Made by a program: the position numbers and the translations under genes. Positions 18,078 to 27,452 of a DNA stretch of 48,021 nt are shown here, one piece after another. Below the pieces are notes generated by a model that saw nothing but the letters and a program-made list of their open reading frames with translations, had not been told where the DNA came from and ran no database searches. Source of the DNA: Gammaproteobacteria bacterium (GTDB taxonomy: Bacteria > Pseudomonadota > Gammaproteobacteria > UBA9214). The DNA lies in contig JAJDNX010000030.1 in assembly GCA_022340485.1 (NCBI GenBank), forward strand, positions 1-48,021, written 5' to 3'. Numbering within the stretch: the first letter of the stretch is position 1; each line of letters opens with the position of its first letter.

Positions 18078-18650
18078 ATGTACAAATATGTCCGAGCACT
18101 TGCACTTAGCCTGTTAATTCACAGCATACCGGCCCATGCCATTGTAATCGAGGGGGTCGAGGTGGCGGATACGATATCTTTCGCCGACGGCAAAACCAAG
18201 CTGCTACTGAACGGTGCCGGCCTGCGTGAAAAGTTATACATAGACGTTTACATCGGGGCTCTCTATGTGCCGGCAAAAACAGCGGACGCCAGTACCATAC
18301 TCAGTGACGATGGGCCGTGCAGTGTCCGGATGTATATTCTCTACAAGGAAATCAGCAAGCAAAAGTTAACCGATGGCTGGACTGATGGGCTGGTTGCCAA
18401 TCTTTCAAAAGACGAATTACGTTCGATACAGCCACGACTGGATGCATTCAACAAGCTGTTTACCCCTGTACATAAAGGTGATGTCCTGAGCATTGAATAC
18501 ACGCCGGAGAAAGGCACGGAAGTTCGTGTCAATGGAGAATGGCATGGCGCTGTTGAAGGGAATGACTTCTTTCGCGCCTTGCTGAAGATCTGGTTGGGCC
18601 CGAATCCGGTCAGCAAGTCACTCAAGCAGGACATGCTGAATAGTAACTAG
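18078..18650 (+). CDS. Exported chalcone-isomerase-like protein
   Basis: A 190-residue periplasmic protein with a Sec signal peptide (first 21 residues, ending PAHA) and a chalcone isomerase-like domain: GAGLREKLYIDVYIGALYVPAK is the signature of the bacterial exported CHI-like family, then RMYILYKEISKQKL and a C-terminal FFRALLKIWLG. The bacterial members lack a proven isomerase activity; a lipid-binding or similar role is possible. ATG at 18078 is preceded by GAGGAGA (18067-18073), which rules out the longer frame beginning at 18012 inside the Nudix gene. Confidence 0.87.
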   Translation: MYKYVRALALSLLIHSIPAHAIVIEGVEVADTISFADGKTKLLLNGAGLREKLYIDVYIGALYVPAKTADASTILSDDGPCSVRMYILYKEISKQKLTDGWTDGLVANLSKDELRSIQPRLDAFNKLFTPVHKGDVLSIEYTPEKGTEVRVNGEWHGAVEGNDFFRALLKIWLGPNPVSKSLKQDMLNSN

Positions 18651-18666
18651 TCAGCCGCTGAACACT

Positions 18667-19623
18667 ATGCGTGGCGTATTCCTTGATAGTGCTACGGTAG
18701 ACCGGCATGATCTTGATCTGGAAGCACTGAAATCAAGCCTGCCTGTGTGGTCGATGTACGAGACAACGCCGGTCGGTGAGGTCGAAAACAGGATACGGGA
18801 GGCAGACATTGTTATCAGCAACAAGGTCAGACTGGACCGGGAGACACTGGAGTGTGCCACTTCCCTGAAACTGGTTTGCGTGGCAGCCACCGGAACCAAC
18901 AATATTGACCTGGAAGCCGCTGCAGAACACAACATCATCGTGTGCAATGCGGTTGGATATGCAACCACCTCGGTAGTAGAGCATGTTTTTTCCTTGATAC
19001 TGGCCCTCACCCGCCACCTCCGGGACTACCAAAACGCCGTCAAGGAAGGAAAGTGGCATGCTGCTGAGACATTTTGTCTGCTGGATTACCCATTCAGGGA
19101 ACTGGCAGACCTAACCCTGGGCATTATCGGCTACGGAGAACTGGGTAGGGCAACAGCAGTGATGGGCAAGGCATTTGGCATGAACGTGGTGGTTGCACAG
19201 CGCCGCGGGAGTTTACCGCAGTCAGGTCGCATCCCACTGGAGCAACTGCTGTCAGTAGCTGACGTTATCAGCCTGCATTGCCCCCTTACCAGCACAACTC
19301 GCAACCTGATAGACCAGGGTGAATTTTCCCTGATGAAAAAGGATGCCCTGCTCATCAACACTGCCCGTGGCGGCATCGTGAATGAAACGGCACTAAGGCG
19401 GGCTTTACAGTCCGGACAGATAGCCGGTGCTGCTACGGATGTATTGAGTGAGGAACCACCTCGTCAAGGAAATCCCTTGCTGGACGAGCCGGTACCCAAC
19501 CTGATTATTACTCCGCACATTGCCTGGGCAGGCATTAATGCTCGACAATCACTCATTAATGAACTCACTGAAAATATTCATGCCTTCCTGAAAGGCAGCC
19601 CGCGCAACGTGGTCCATGCATGA
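18667..19623 (+). CDS. D-2-hydroxyacid dehydrogenase (glycerate/hydroxypyruvate type)
   Basis: NAD(P)-dependent dehydrogenase of the D-isomer 2-hydroxyacid family, 318 residues. The Rossmann motif GIIGYGELG, the LLINTARGGIVNE segment with catalytic Arg region, the DVLSEEPP stretch and the catalytic histidine in IITPHIAW are in order. CVAATGTNNIDLEAA and AVGYATTSVVEH are closest to glycerate dehydrogenase/hydroxypyruvate reductase (HprA). The precise substrate is inferred only. It lies 16 bases after the chalcone-isomerase-like gene and 22 before yggS, so these may form one transcript. Confidence 0.9.
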   Translation: MRGVFLDSATVDRHDLDLEALKSSLPVWSMYETTPVGEVENRIREADIVISNKVRLDRETLECATSLKLVCVAATGTNNIDLEAAAEHNIIVCNAVGYATTSVVEHVFSLILALTRHLRDYQNAVKEGKWHAAETFCLLDYPFRELADLTLGIIGYGELGRATAVMGKAFGMNVVVAQRRGSLPQSGRIPLEQLLSVADVISLHCPLTSTTRNLIDQGEFSLMKKDALLINTARGGIVNETALRRALQSGQIAGAATDVLSEEPPRQGNPLLDEPVPNLIITPHIAWAGINARQSLINELTENIHAFLKGSPRNVVHA

Positions 19624-19645
19624 TTGAAGAGATGGCTCAAGTAGC

Positions 19646-20359
19646 ATGTCACTATCAAGCAACGACATCAAAGAGAACCTTGCAAGCATACGTGAACGTA
19701 TGCGGATTGCCGCGAGCGCTGCCGGACGCGATGCGAACAAGATACGTCTGGTCGCTGTTGCCAAGTATATGCCTCCCGGTTATGTTCAGGCTGCCATGTC
19801 TGCAGGGCAACATTGCTTTGGCGAAAACACCCTGCAGGGTGCATGCAGCAAGCAGGCATTACTCGATGATCCACAGAACGAATGGCATTTTATCGGGCAT
19901 CTGCAATCCAACAAGGCAAAACTGATCCCGGAGAATTTTGCGTGGCTGCACACACTAGACAGTCTCAAAGTAGCCAACAAGCTGTCCGAAAGTGCTGTTC
20001 TGTCAGGCAACACATTGAGTGTGCTGCTGCAGGTCAACATTGCCAATGACCCCGCTAAGTTTGGTCTGCCGGTAGCATCTGTCTGTCCGTTCGTCGAAGA
20101 GTTGCTACAAAGCGGACTGGCTGGTATCCGTTTGCGCGGATTGATGACCATCGGCCGCCGGAACGCCAGCAGGGATGAAACACGTGCAGATTTTGCAGCC
20201 CTGCGCAAACTGGGTGAGACATGTGCTGAGCGCTTTGATGCCTGGCACTTCGCTGAACTCTCAATGGGAATGAGCAACGATTTCGAAATGGCCATTGCCG
20301 AAGGAGCCACCATCATACGTGTCGGCAGCTCGATCTTTGGACATCGCACAACTGCCTAG
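19646..20359 (+). CDS. yggS: PLP homeostasis protein, YggS/YBL036C family
   Basis: Pyridoxal-phosphate-binding protein with alanine racemase-type barrel but no racemase activity; keeps PLP and amino acid pools balanced. The 237-residue protein has the PLP lysine in VAVAKYMPPGY, FGENTLQGA, EWHFIGHLQSNKAK and the C-terminal ELSMGMSNDFEMAIAEGA and VGSSIFG, as in the family. The usual VSKT and ENYVQE are replaced here by VAKY and ENTLQG, a mild departure. In many gammaproteobacteria yggS neighbours pilT or proC; neither is present. Confidence 0.95.
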   Translation: MSLSSNDIKENLASIRERMRIAASAAGRDANKIRLVAVAKYMPPGYVQAAMSAGQHCFGENTLQGACSKQALLDDPQNEWHFIGHLQSNKAKLIPENFAWLHTLDSLKVANKLSESAVLSGNTLSVLLQVNIANDPAKFGLPVASVCPFVEELLQSGLAGIRLRGLMTIGRRNASRDETRADFAALRKLGETCAERFDAWHFAELSMGMSNDFEMAIAEGATIIRVGSSIFGHRTTA

Positions 20360-20530
20360 CACCACCATGACTAATTTGATGTATGCTGTTGTTATTGTTG
20401 CATTAATTTAATCCTGAACCCCAGTAATCGTCATTCTTCAGACGAGATTTATTTGATCGCCAATTCCAGTACAATGTGCTCCGGAAACAACCGCGCTAGG
20501 AAGCGCCCCCCACACATGCGAGGTCTCACC

Positions 20531-21022
20531 ATGGTAGAACTGCATGGAACAAGCTCATTATGGATAGTTGGTGTACTGGGTGTCTTGCTGGGCATTGGAC
20601 TTGGTAGTGTCGTGACCTACGTCCTTGCCAGCCGCAACAACCGGAACCAGAATCTCCAGACTGAACTTGACCATCTCGTTGAGCAATTTGCCGATTACCG
20701 CGAGCAAGTCGGCCAGCATTTTATGCACACCTCGGATCTTGTACAGGAGATGACCCGAAGCTACCGGGCGGTATATGAACACCTGGCCACCGGTGCATAC
20801 CACCTGTGCAGTGAACAACCGGACACCCCGACACTCGGACACCGGTCTCCGGATGCACTGGCAACGGGAAGTGCAACCCCTGCAGATGACCCTGAATACG
20901 ATGAGTTGGCGGAACTCTCCAGCCTCAAGGAAGATATTGACTCATTATTAAATGACTCACCGCGCTTCTCGAAAGTTGATGTGCGAGTCGAGGAGGAAGA
21001 GCATAAATCGGTAAAGCATTAA
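20531..21022 (+). CDS. YhcB/ZapG family envelope protein (DUF1043)
   Basis: A 163-residue protein with one N-terminal transmembrane helix (about residues 9-31, WIVGVLGVLLGIGLGSVVTY) followed by an amphipathic coiled-coil (LQTELDHLVEQFADYREQVGQHF) and the typical DLVQEMTRSYRAVYEHLATGA segment, then an acidic disordered tail. The family member YhcB/ZapG links cell envelope synthesis and division in E. coli. ATG 20531 follows GAGG at 20520-20523; upstream in-frame starts (20453, 20516) add residues without family resemblance. Confidence 0.88.
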   Translation: MVELHGTSSLWIVGVLGVLLGIGLGSVVTYVLASRNNRNQNLQTELDHLVEQFADYREQVGQHFMHTSDLVQEMTRSYRAVYEHLATGAYHLCSEQPDTPTLGHRSPDALATGSATPADDPEYDELAELSSLKEDIDSLLNDSPRFSKVDVRVEEEEHKSVKH

Positions 21023-21049
21023 GTCGGGAACCAGCCGTGTTGGAAGCAA

Positions 21050-21253
21050 TCAGTTTTTACCCTTCCCCTGATACGGCGCCATTATGGATACGAGCTCATC
21101 CAGGACTAAACGCCGTTCAGTCACACTTAGATCAGCAACCTCTGCAAACACCCTGCCTGCTTTAAGCATCGAAATATAAGCGGATACACGCTCACAGCCG
21201 TGGCTACACAAGCTTTCCACGCATTGTTCAACGTAACTATCCGTTGCCGCCAT
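21050..21253 (-). CDS. Small cysteine-containing hypothetical protein
   Basis: A 67-residue protein I cannot assign. It is preceded by a plausible AGGG ribosome site and has three cysteines in QCVESLCSHGCERV, then a helical, acidic-basic mix (VTERRLVLDELVSIMAPYQGKGKN). I have the impression of a small gammaproteobacterial family of this shape but cannot verify it. It is convergent with yhcB and has its 5' side in a 482-base spacer. Confidence 0.65.
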   Translation of the reverse strand: MAATDSYVEQCVESLCSHGCERVSAYISMLKAGRVFAEVADLSVTERRLVLDELVSIMAPYQGKGKN

Positions 21254-21735
21254 GTTTCATCCCTACCCTCTTATCAATACCCTTCATTTTAAGGCGTTTT
21301 TTGCATATCTGTAGCAACACACAGCGTTATGCGGGTGCAGGCCCTGTGCTAGCACAATGCATGCTGTTAATGATAGCACCAGTCAGAAACGGGCGATCCT
21401 GGCACAGGATCCAATAAGTTACTGAAACCCTAGCGATTATTACCGTACTGGCATAGCTGCAGGGATACACGACCAACGCTGCCGCTCGCCCGGAATAAAC
21501 TGCAAAATCCCTGTAGCAACCACTGTATCCAGGAATTCGATCTCAACGATACTCTTGACATGTGCCCCCAGCATCGCAAGCGAAACGGTTGATAGCTACC
21601 AATCATCTAGCAACCCGGTCTGAATGGCTGCCAGAACTCAGACGCACAGAAGTTTCCTCATACGTTTCCGGAACACCTGTCTGAACGGGTGGACTCAAGG
21701 TCACAAGGACAACAAACATTCGCAGGCTTGATTGA
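21254..21735. other. 482-base spacer between hypothetical gene and YihY gene
   Basis: No convincing coding sequence or RNA gene. It contains a perfect 12-base palindrome TGTGCTAGCACA at 21345-21356, which might be a regulator site. The yihY stop is at its right edge and no T-rich terminator hairpin is evident. Confidence 0.4.
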
Positions 21736-23109
21736 TTATTTTTCCAGAGGGGCCTGTATATCTGCCTCCAGCTCTTCATCCACGGCCTGCACCATGCCTC
21801 TGAGCGTGCGCTCCCCTAGCGCTGCTTGCTGTGCTGCATTCAATTCCGTCATAATCTGGCCAACTGCCTTTACAGTTGTGAGCTGCTGCAGGCTCAGCAG
21901 CCGGCTTTCGCACGAGGATCGCACATCAGCTAACAGATCACTGAGGCTTATCTGCTCAAGATCACGCAGGGGCAGGTAGGCCTGCACGCCTTCATTGTCT
22001 ATCTCGATCAGGTAGCCAGCTGCAACGAGTGTACTGAGGGTGCGGTGTACCGGTTCCCCGGGCAAATCAAGGTAGTCGACAAGACGATCGAACGACCAGG
22101 CTAACTTGTCATGGAAATAGTTATAGCCGATCAGGTACATGAGCTGTAGCGAGAGCTGCTCACGCAGTCGATTACTAAGCACGATAGCTTCGCGATGCAA
22201 TGTCATATACTTCGGGTGCTGTACAAAATAAGCGATCTGTGAACCCACCAGCAAAATCAGCCAGCTCAGGTACATCCAGATCAGCAACAAGATAACGATG
22301 GCAAAACCTGAATAGATCGCTGCATACCTTGAAGATGAAGCAATGAATTCCGCAAATCCCCATCCGGTAATTTTCCACAAAACACCGGCAATGAACCCAC
22401 CCGTCAGGGCTGCAGTAAACTGCACATGCGTATTCGGAATGAAGATATAGATAAGTGTGAATGCCAAGCACACCAGGACATAGGGGACCAGCTTGCTGCC
22501 AAAAAACATCAGGCTGCCAAATGGTTCAATGGAGAGCAACTGCTGTGCCATCTGCGTATTCAATACCATGGCTGTAAAACCAACCGCACTGAAGATAAGC
22601 ACTGGTCCTACCAGGGTAACACTGAGATAGTTACTGATACGTTGTGAAAGTGACCGCAGATGGTCAATCTGCCAGACAAAATTGAAGGCAGCCTCTATCT
22701 TCTGCAGCAGGGCAATGACCGTGTATATCAACAGAACAACACCGATCGAACCCAGCACACCCACCTTCACGTTTTCTACAAAGTCGACAATCCTGTCAGT
22801 AATTTCCACTCCATTTGGACCAAGTGGTGTTAGCAGGTTATACAGCAGAGGCTCAAACCGGTTATGAACTCCAAACCCCTTGAGCACAGAAAAGCTGACT
22901 GCCAGCAGGGGTACAATTGATAATAGCGTGGTGTACACAAGGCTCATGGCGCGGAGGTTCAGCTGGCCACCCATCAGTTCCTTCACCAACAGGATAAACA
23001 CACGCGACACAAACACCAGGTAGCGGCGCCATCCGGTTAGCTCACGCAAATCGTCGCCCCAGACAAAGGTGTCTAGACGCGCAAACATGGTATCAATACC
23101 ATTAGCCAT
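21736..23109 (-). CDS. YihY/BrkB family membrane protein with long C-terminal extension
   Basis: Polytopic inner-membrane protein (457 residues). The YihY/Rbn core (about 1-310) shows AMSLVYTTLLSIVPLLAV, LLQKIEAAFNFVWQI, the FIPNTHVQF loop, GGFIAGVLWKITGWGF and YSGFAIVILLLIWMYLSWLILLVGSQIAY, typical of the family long mislabelled RNase BN. Residues about 311-457 are soluble and resemble a winged-helix region (YLDLPGEPVHRTLSTLVAAGYLIE). This tail is absent from the 290-residue E. coli YihY, though longer homologues occur in other gammaproteobacteria. A strong GGAGGTGA lies before the ATG. Role unknown. Confidence 0.92.
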   Translation of the reverse strand: MANGIDTMFARLDTFVWGDDLRELTGWRRYLVFVSRVFILLVKELMGGQLNLRAMSLVYTTLLSIVPLLAVSFSVLKGFGVHNRFEPLLYNLLTPLGPNGVEITDRIVDFVENVKVGVLGSIGVVLLIYTVIALLQKIEAAFNFVWQIDHLRSLSQRISNYLSVTLVGPVLIFSAVGFTAMVLNTQMAQQLLSIEPFGSLMFFGSKLVPYVLVCLAFTLIYIFIPNTHVQFTAALTGGFIAGVLWKITGWGFAEFIASSSRYAAIYSGFAIVILLLIWMYLSWLILLVGSQIAYFVQHPKYMTLHREAIVLSNRLREQLSLQLMYLIGYNYFHDKLAWSFDRLVDYLDLPGEPVHRTLSTLVAAGYLIEIDNEGVQAYLPLRDLEQISLSDLLADVRSSCESRLLSLQQLTTVKAVGQIMTELNAAQQAALGERTLRGMVQAVDEELEADIQAPLEK

Positions 23110-23324
23110 TTACTCACCTCCCTCAAAGCAGAAACAGCATACCCGTGGCGCCGGGGTTGTACATTTAATTTCTGGCTGCCGGTTAGGCGGTGAAGTCCTG
23201 CCAGGTGTCAGCTGAATATTATCGCATCATAGCACCAACCGTAGCAGCTCAACGAACCCTCCAAAGCAGTTTCTGTGGCGCTAGCTGCGGTTAAAGATAA
23301 GGTCCTGTACGCCGATACGAAGGC

Positions 23325-24935
23325 ATGAATCAACACCCCAGTACAGGCGCAGTAATGAACAACGAAGCAGTCAAGAAACAACGCTTATTAATTGTTGATG
23401 ACTCCAAGGTTATCCGGGTCACGGCACGAAAGATCCTGCAGGATCATTTCGATACAGTTGAAGCAGTTGATGGTGAAAATGCGTGGGAACACCTCAACAA
23501 TACCGAACCCTTTTCGCTGGTTGTTTCAGACCTGACGATGCCGAAACTGGATGGATTTGGTTTGCTCGAGCGCATAAGGAGTTCTCACCTCCCCCACATC
23601 AGGGACATACCGGTAATTATTATCACCGGATCAAACGATTCTGAATCGACCAAGGCACGGGCAACGCAAGCAGGGGCAACCGATTTCATAGGCAAGCCAT
23701 TCGACTCGGTTCATTTGCTGGCCAGAACCCAGGCACATGCCGTTGCCCATACAGCAAAGCAGACGCTGACAAAAGAAAACCTCGGACTTGAATCACAGTC
23801 ACTGACGGACCCATTGACAGGGCTGCCAAACGAAGCCGCCTTTATGGATCACAGTTACCAGCAACTCTCGTATGCTGTACGCCACAAAACCAGCCTGGCT
23901 GTTTTTCGTATTGAAATAGATGATTTTGGTGATCTGTTCAAAAGCCACGGCAAGGGTATAACAGAGTCAATCATCAAATCAGTTGCGACGGTGCTGCAAT
24001 CGAGTATACGGCATGAAGATCTGGCCGCACGTGTCGGTACTGCACGTTTTGCCATGCTACTGCCTGGTATGAATGCCGCCGGCATTCGTAACCTGGCTGA
24101 CCGGATCAACCGCAGTATCAGTGCACGGATCCTGAAACATGGCGAACACAAGATTCGTTACACCGTCAGTATTGGCGTTGCAGCACCCGAGATTCGTCGT
24201 GACGCCCGATTTGATGAACTGTTGTCAACAGCCGATAGCAGACTCGTTTGCGCCATCGCCCAGGGTGGCAATCAGGTGGTGTTCGAAGATCCCGGCCAGG
24301 TGCAACGGACACCAGATAAATCGCTATCCAATGAGGATACAAGAGCGGTCCTGCCGGATGAACCCGTTAACGCAACGTTCAACCATTGCGTCGAGACTGA
24401 AACGGAATGCGAGGAAATCAGCCTCGAAAGTATCGAACCAGTAGTGCAGGTTGAAGAAATCACGCTGGATGAGATCGCCGCAGTTGAATCGCTTCTCCGA
24501 CATGATGCGGATGATTTGCCAAGCATGTTTGCTGGCCCGGTACCTGAATCAGGCTCGTCAACAGCCCATAACAATACACAGGCCGACAGCAGCCGCAGTG
24601 CCTTTTCAGGGCAGATTAACTCCCCGTTCGACCACAATGCAGATGACGAAGAAACCATCCTCATCACTGCACCCTACGGTATATTCAATCCTGCTGATGA
24701 GATCCAGACAACGGGCCTGAAGGAAAAAGGCACTGTACATGCTGATTGTACACACGACAAGGATTCGAGTACCGAAGAACAAAAGACCTTGAGCAGTAAC
24801 TGCAACCCGTCTGTTGACGAAGCCTCTGACATGAACCAGACAGATGCAATGGATGAAACCGTTACAATAAAACGAGCAGGAATTTTCCGTCGCGCGCTGG
24901 CCTTCTTGTTCCGCCGTTCCACATCTCCCGCCTGA
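23325..24935 (+). CDS. Response regulator with degenerate GGDEF domain
   Basis: A 536-residue protein. The receiver domain (about 19-140) has acidic pocket LIVDDSK, phospho-acceptor Asp69 in VVSDLTM, Thr/Ser in IIITGS and Lys124 in IGKPF. A GGDEF-type domain (about 155-322) opens with SLTDPLTGLPNEAAF and ends TVSIGVA...ADSRLVCAIAQGGNQV. The catalytic signature is replaced by GTARF (238-242), while RHED (229-232), which aligns with the RxxD inhibitory c-di-GMP site five residues earlier, is kept. It should not make c-di-GMP but might bind it. The remaining 210 residues are acidic, low-complexity and end in a basic, partly hydrophobic stretch (GIFRRALAFLFRRS). It lies upstream of yajQ. Confidence 0.9.
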   Translation: MNQHPSTGAVMNNEAVKKQRLLIVDDSKVIRVTARKILQDHFDTVEAVDGENAWEHLNNTEPFSLVVSDLTMPKLDGFGLLERIRSSHLPHIRDIPVIIITGSNDSESTKARATQAGATDFIGKPFDSVHLLARTQAHAVAHTAKQTLTKENLGLESQSLTDPLTGLPNEAAFMDHSYQQLSYAVRHKTSLAVFRIEIDDFGDLFKSHGKGITESIIKSVATVLQSSIRHEDLAARVGTARFAMLLPGMNAAGIRNLADRINRSISARILKHGEHKIRYTVSIGVAAPEIRRDARFDELLSTADSRLVCAIAQGGNQVVFEDPGQVQRTPDKSLSNEDTRAVLPDEPVNATFNHCVETETECEEISLESIEPVVQVEEITLDEIAAVESLLRHDADDLPSMFAGPVPESGSSTAHNNTQADSSRSAFSGQINSPFDHNADDEETILITAPYGIFNPADEIQTTGLKEKGTVHADCTHDKDSSTEEQKTLSSNCNPSVDEASDMNQTDAMDETVTIKRAGIFRRALAFLFRRSTSPA

Positions 24936-25068
24936 GCCGGTTAACATCCAGCAGGCAGATTCACCCCGTGGCCAGTCATACTGGCCACATATTTCTCAGC
25001 AAACTGATTTGCGAATATAATGACCCGCCGTTGGCAGTCTTGTATTGCATGTAACCAGGAGCTGATGA

Positions 25069-25551
25069 ATGCCATCCTTTGATATTGTTTCTGAAGTCGA
25101 TCTGCATGAACTCAGCAACGCCGTTGACCAGACCAACCGCGAGGTCGGTAACCGCTTCGACTTCAAGGGCTCAAATGCACGTGTGGAGCAGAGAGAAACC
25201 GTACTGACCGTGTATGGTGAGAATGAATTCCAGATACGACAGGTGCTCGATATCATGCACATGCGCATGGCAAAGCGCGGAATAGAGCTTGCTTCCTTAT
25301 CGGAAGGGGATGTTCATATCAGTGGCAACAAGGCCATGCTGGTGATCAATGTATTACAGGGCATTGATCAGGACTCTGCCAGAAAGCTGATAAAGAAAAT
25401 CAAGGAATCCAAACTGAAGGTTCAAAGCAGCATCCAGGGTGACAAGGTTCGCGTCAGCGGCAAGAAACGTGACGATTTACAGCAGCTTATCACTCGGTTA
25501 GATAGCTACGGCCTGAAGCAGCCACTGCAAGCTGTCAATTTCAGGGAATAA
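25069..25551 (+). CDS. yajQ: YajQ family nucleotide-binding protein
   Basis: A 160-residue protein of the YajQ family, two ferredoxin-like folds. Characteristic stretches are MPSFDIVSEVDLHELSNAVDQ, NRFDFKGS and VQSSIQGDKVRVSGKKRDDLQ. YajQ binds tRNA and nucleotides; in Xanthomonas a member acts as a c-di-GMP effector with a transcription regulator. AGGAG upstream supports ATG 25069. It follows a degenerate GGDEF protein, which is suggestive but not proof of a shared second messenger. Confidence 0.96.
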   Translation: MPSFDIVSEVDLHELSNAVDQTNREVGNRFDFKGSNARVEQRETVLTVYGENEFQIRQVLDIMHMRMAKRGIELASLSEGDVHISGNKAMLVINVLQGIDQDSARKLIKKIKESKLKVQSSIQGDKVRVSGKKRDDLQQLITRLDSYGLKQPLQAVNFRE

Positions 25552-25663
25552 CCAGACAGCGATCTATTGCCGCCCGGGTAGGGATTGCATTGACGAGTGC
25601 AGACTTACCTCAAAGTAGATTAGAATACCTCGACCCAACCCAGACAGGTTACTCGCTTTTACA

Positions 25664-26215
25664 ATGACACAATCAACCCAGGCCGACGCCCCCACCCCAT
25701 ACGTCAAAAAAGACAGTTATACCCATGCGGAACTGCTCGAATGCGGCCATGCCCGGATGTTTGGACCAGGCAATGCACAATTGCCATTACCACCCATGTT
25801 GATGTGTGACCGCATCATCAAGATCAGCGATGAAGGTGGCGCACACGGCAAGGGCCATATCATTGCTGAACTGGATGTTAAACCAGATCTGTGGTTTTTC
25901 AACTGCCATTTTGAAGGTGACCCGGTAATGCCTGGTTGCCTGGGCCTGGATGCCATGTGGCAACTGGTCGGCTTTTACCTGGGCTGGGCTGGCAGCCCTG
26001 GGCGTGGCCGGGCACTTGGTGCCGGTGAAGTCAAATTTACCGGGCAAGTAACACCTAAGAACACCTTGATCACTTACCGCATCGACATGAAGCGTGTCAT
26101 TCAGCGCAAGCTAAACATGGGTATTGCTGATGGCATCATGGAAGTTGATGGTCGGAAAATCTATCACGCCAGCAGTTTGCGCGTAGGTCTATTTACCTCA
26201 ACCGAAAATTTTTAG
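25664..26215 (+). CDS. fabA: 3-hydroxydecanoyl-ACP dehydratase/isomerase
   Basis: Dehydrates 3-hydroxydecanoyl-ACP and isomerises trans-2- to cis-3-decenoyl-ACP, the branch point for unsaturated fatty acids. The 183-residue protein keeps the catalytic histidine in [17 protein letters not shown] (about His82) and the aspartate (about Asp96), spaced 14 residues as in E. coli FabA (His70/Asp84), plus [11 protein letters not shown]. It is about 11 residues longer at the N-terminus than E. coli FabA. fabB follows after 10 bases, the usual fabAB operon outside Enterobacterales. Confidence 0.97.
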   Translation: MTQSTQADAPTPYVKKDSYTHAELLECGHARMFGPGNAQLPLPPMLMCDRIIKISDEGGAHGKGHIIAELDVKPDLWFFNCHFEGDPVMPGCLGLDAMWQLVGFYLGWAGSPGRGRALGAGEVKFTGQVTPKNTLITYRIDMKRVIQRKLNMGIADGIMEVDGRKIYHASSLRVGLFTSTENF

Positions 26216-26225
26216 GGTCATCATC

Positions 26226-27446
26226 ATGCGTCGCGTTGTCATCACGGGACTTGGCGTTGTTTCAAGTCTTGGAAATAACAAGCAAGAAGTCACCAATTCT
26301 CTCAGAGAAGGAAAATCCGGTATCGAATATATTCCCGAATACAAGGAACTTGGCTTTCGCAGCCATGTAGCCGGCACTTTGCATATTGATACCGAGGCAT
26401 TGATCGATCGCAAACTGCGACGTTTTATGGGCAATAGCGCTGCCTACAACTATATCGCCATGCAAGAAGCCGTCGAGGATTCCGGGCTGGCAGATGACAT
26501 GGTATCCAATGTTCGCACCGGCTTGATCGCCGGCTCCGGTGGTGCCTCTACAGAGAACGTTTCCCTTGCGATCGACACATTGCGTGAAAAAGGCCTGCGA
26601 CGGGTAGGCCCCTACATGGTGCCGCGTACCATGTCGAGCACCAATTCTGCCTGCCTGGCCACTCCGTTCAAGATTCTCGGCGTCAATTACTCGATCAGTT
26701 CCGCCTGCTCCACCAGTGCGCATTGCATAGGTAATGGCTACGAACTGATCCAGTTTGGCAAACAGGATATCGTGTTTGCCGGCGGCGGTGAGGAACTGCA
26801 CTGGACGCTGACACTGATGTTCGATGCCATGGGTGCACTCTCCTCCAAGTACAACGACACTCCGGAAACAGCATCACGTCCCTATGACGCGACCCGAGAC
26901 GGCTTCGTCATCGCTGGCGGTGGCGGCATGGTAGTGCTTGAAGAACTGCAACATGCACAGGCACGCGGCGCCAGGATCTATGCCGAACTGATCGGTTACG
27001 GGGCAACTTCTGACGGCTATGACATGGTTCAGCCCTCGGGTGAGGGAGCAGTACGCTGCATGCAGCAGGCGTTATCGACCGTCAACGAACCGGTTGACTA
27101 TATCAATGCACATGGCACCAGCACACCGGTTGGCGACATGCGTGAACTGGAAGCAGTGCGTACTGTATTTGGCGACAATATTCCCAAGATAAACTCGACC
27201 AAGTCGCTGTCCGGCCATTCTCTGGGGGCCGCGGGTGTACACGAAGCCATCTATTCGTTGCTGATGATGCAGGAAGATTTTCTAAGCGCATCAGCCAACA
27301 TCACGGAACTCGACCCAGCAGGTGCCGGATTCCCGATCATACGCGAGCGTATTGATAATGCCGGGGCCAACATCATGATGTCCAACAGCTTTGGGTTTGG
27401 CGGCACCAATGCAACGCTGGTATTCAGGCGCTGGCAAGATAGCTAG
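26226..27446 (+). CDS. fabB: 3-oxoacyl-ACP synthase I
   Basis: Condensing enzyme that elongates the cis-3-decenoyl-ACP made by FabA. The 406-residue protein has the Cys-His-His triad: Cys161 in [12 protein letters not shown], His in [13 protein letters not shown] and His in [14 protein letters not shown], and the end motif [17 protein letters not shown]. It belongs with FabB rather than FabF because of its pairing with fabA and the [11 protein letters not shown] region. It ends 6 bases from a convergent gene, leaving no room for a separate terminator. Confidence 0.97.
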   Translation: MRRVVITGLGVVSSLGNNKQEVTNSLREGKSGIEYIPEYKELGFRSHVAGTLHIDTEALIDRKLRRFMGNSAAYNYIAMQEAVEDSGLADDMVSNVRTGLIAGSGGASTENVSLAIDTLREKGLRRVGPYMVPRTMSSTNSACLATPFKILGVNYSISSACSTSAHCIGNGYELIQFGKQDIVFAGGGEELHWTLTLMFDAMGALSSKYNDTPETASRPYDATRDGFVIAGGGGMVVLEELQHAQARGARIYAELIGYGATSDGYDMVQPSGEGAVRCMQQALSTVNEPVDYINAHGTSTPVGDMRELEAVRTVFGDNIPKINSTKSLSGHSLGAAGVHEAIYSLLMMQEDFLSASANITELDPAGAGFPIIRERIDNAGANIMMSNSFGFGGTNATLVFRRWQDS

Positions 27447-27452
27447 TTATCA

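Noticed and set aside
25552-25663. A FadR/FabR-type operator or clear promoter before fabA
   Set aside because: TTGACG at 25590 has no well-spaced -10 and I find no known operator sequence.
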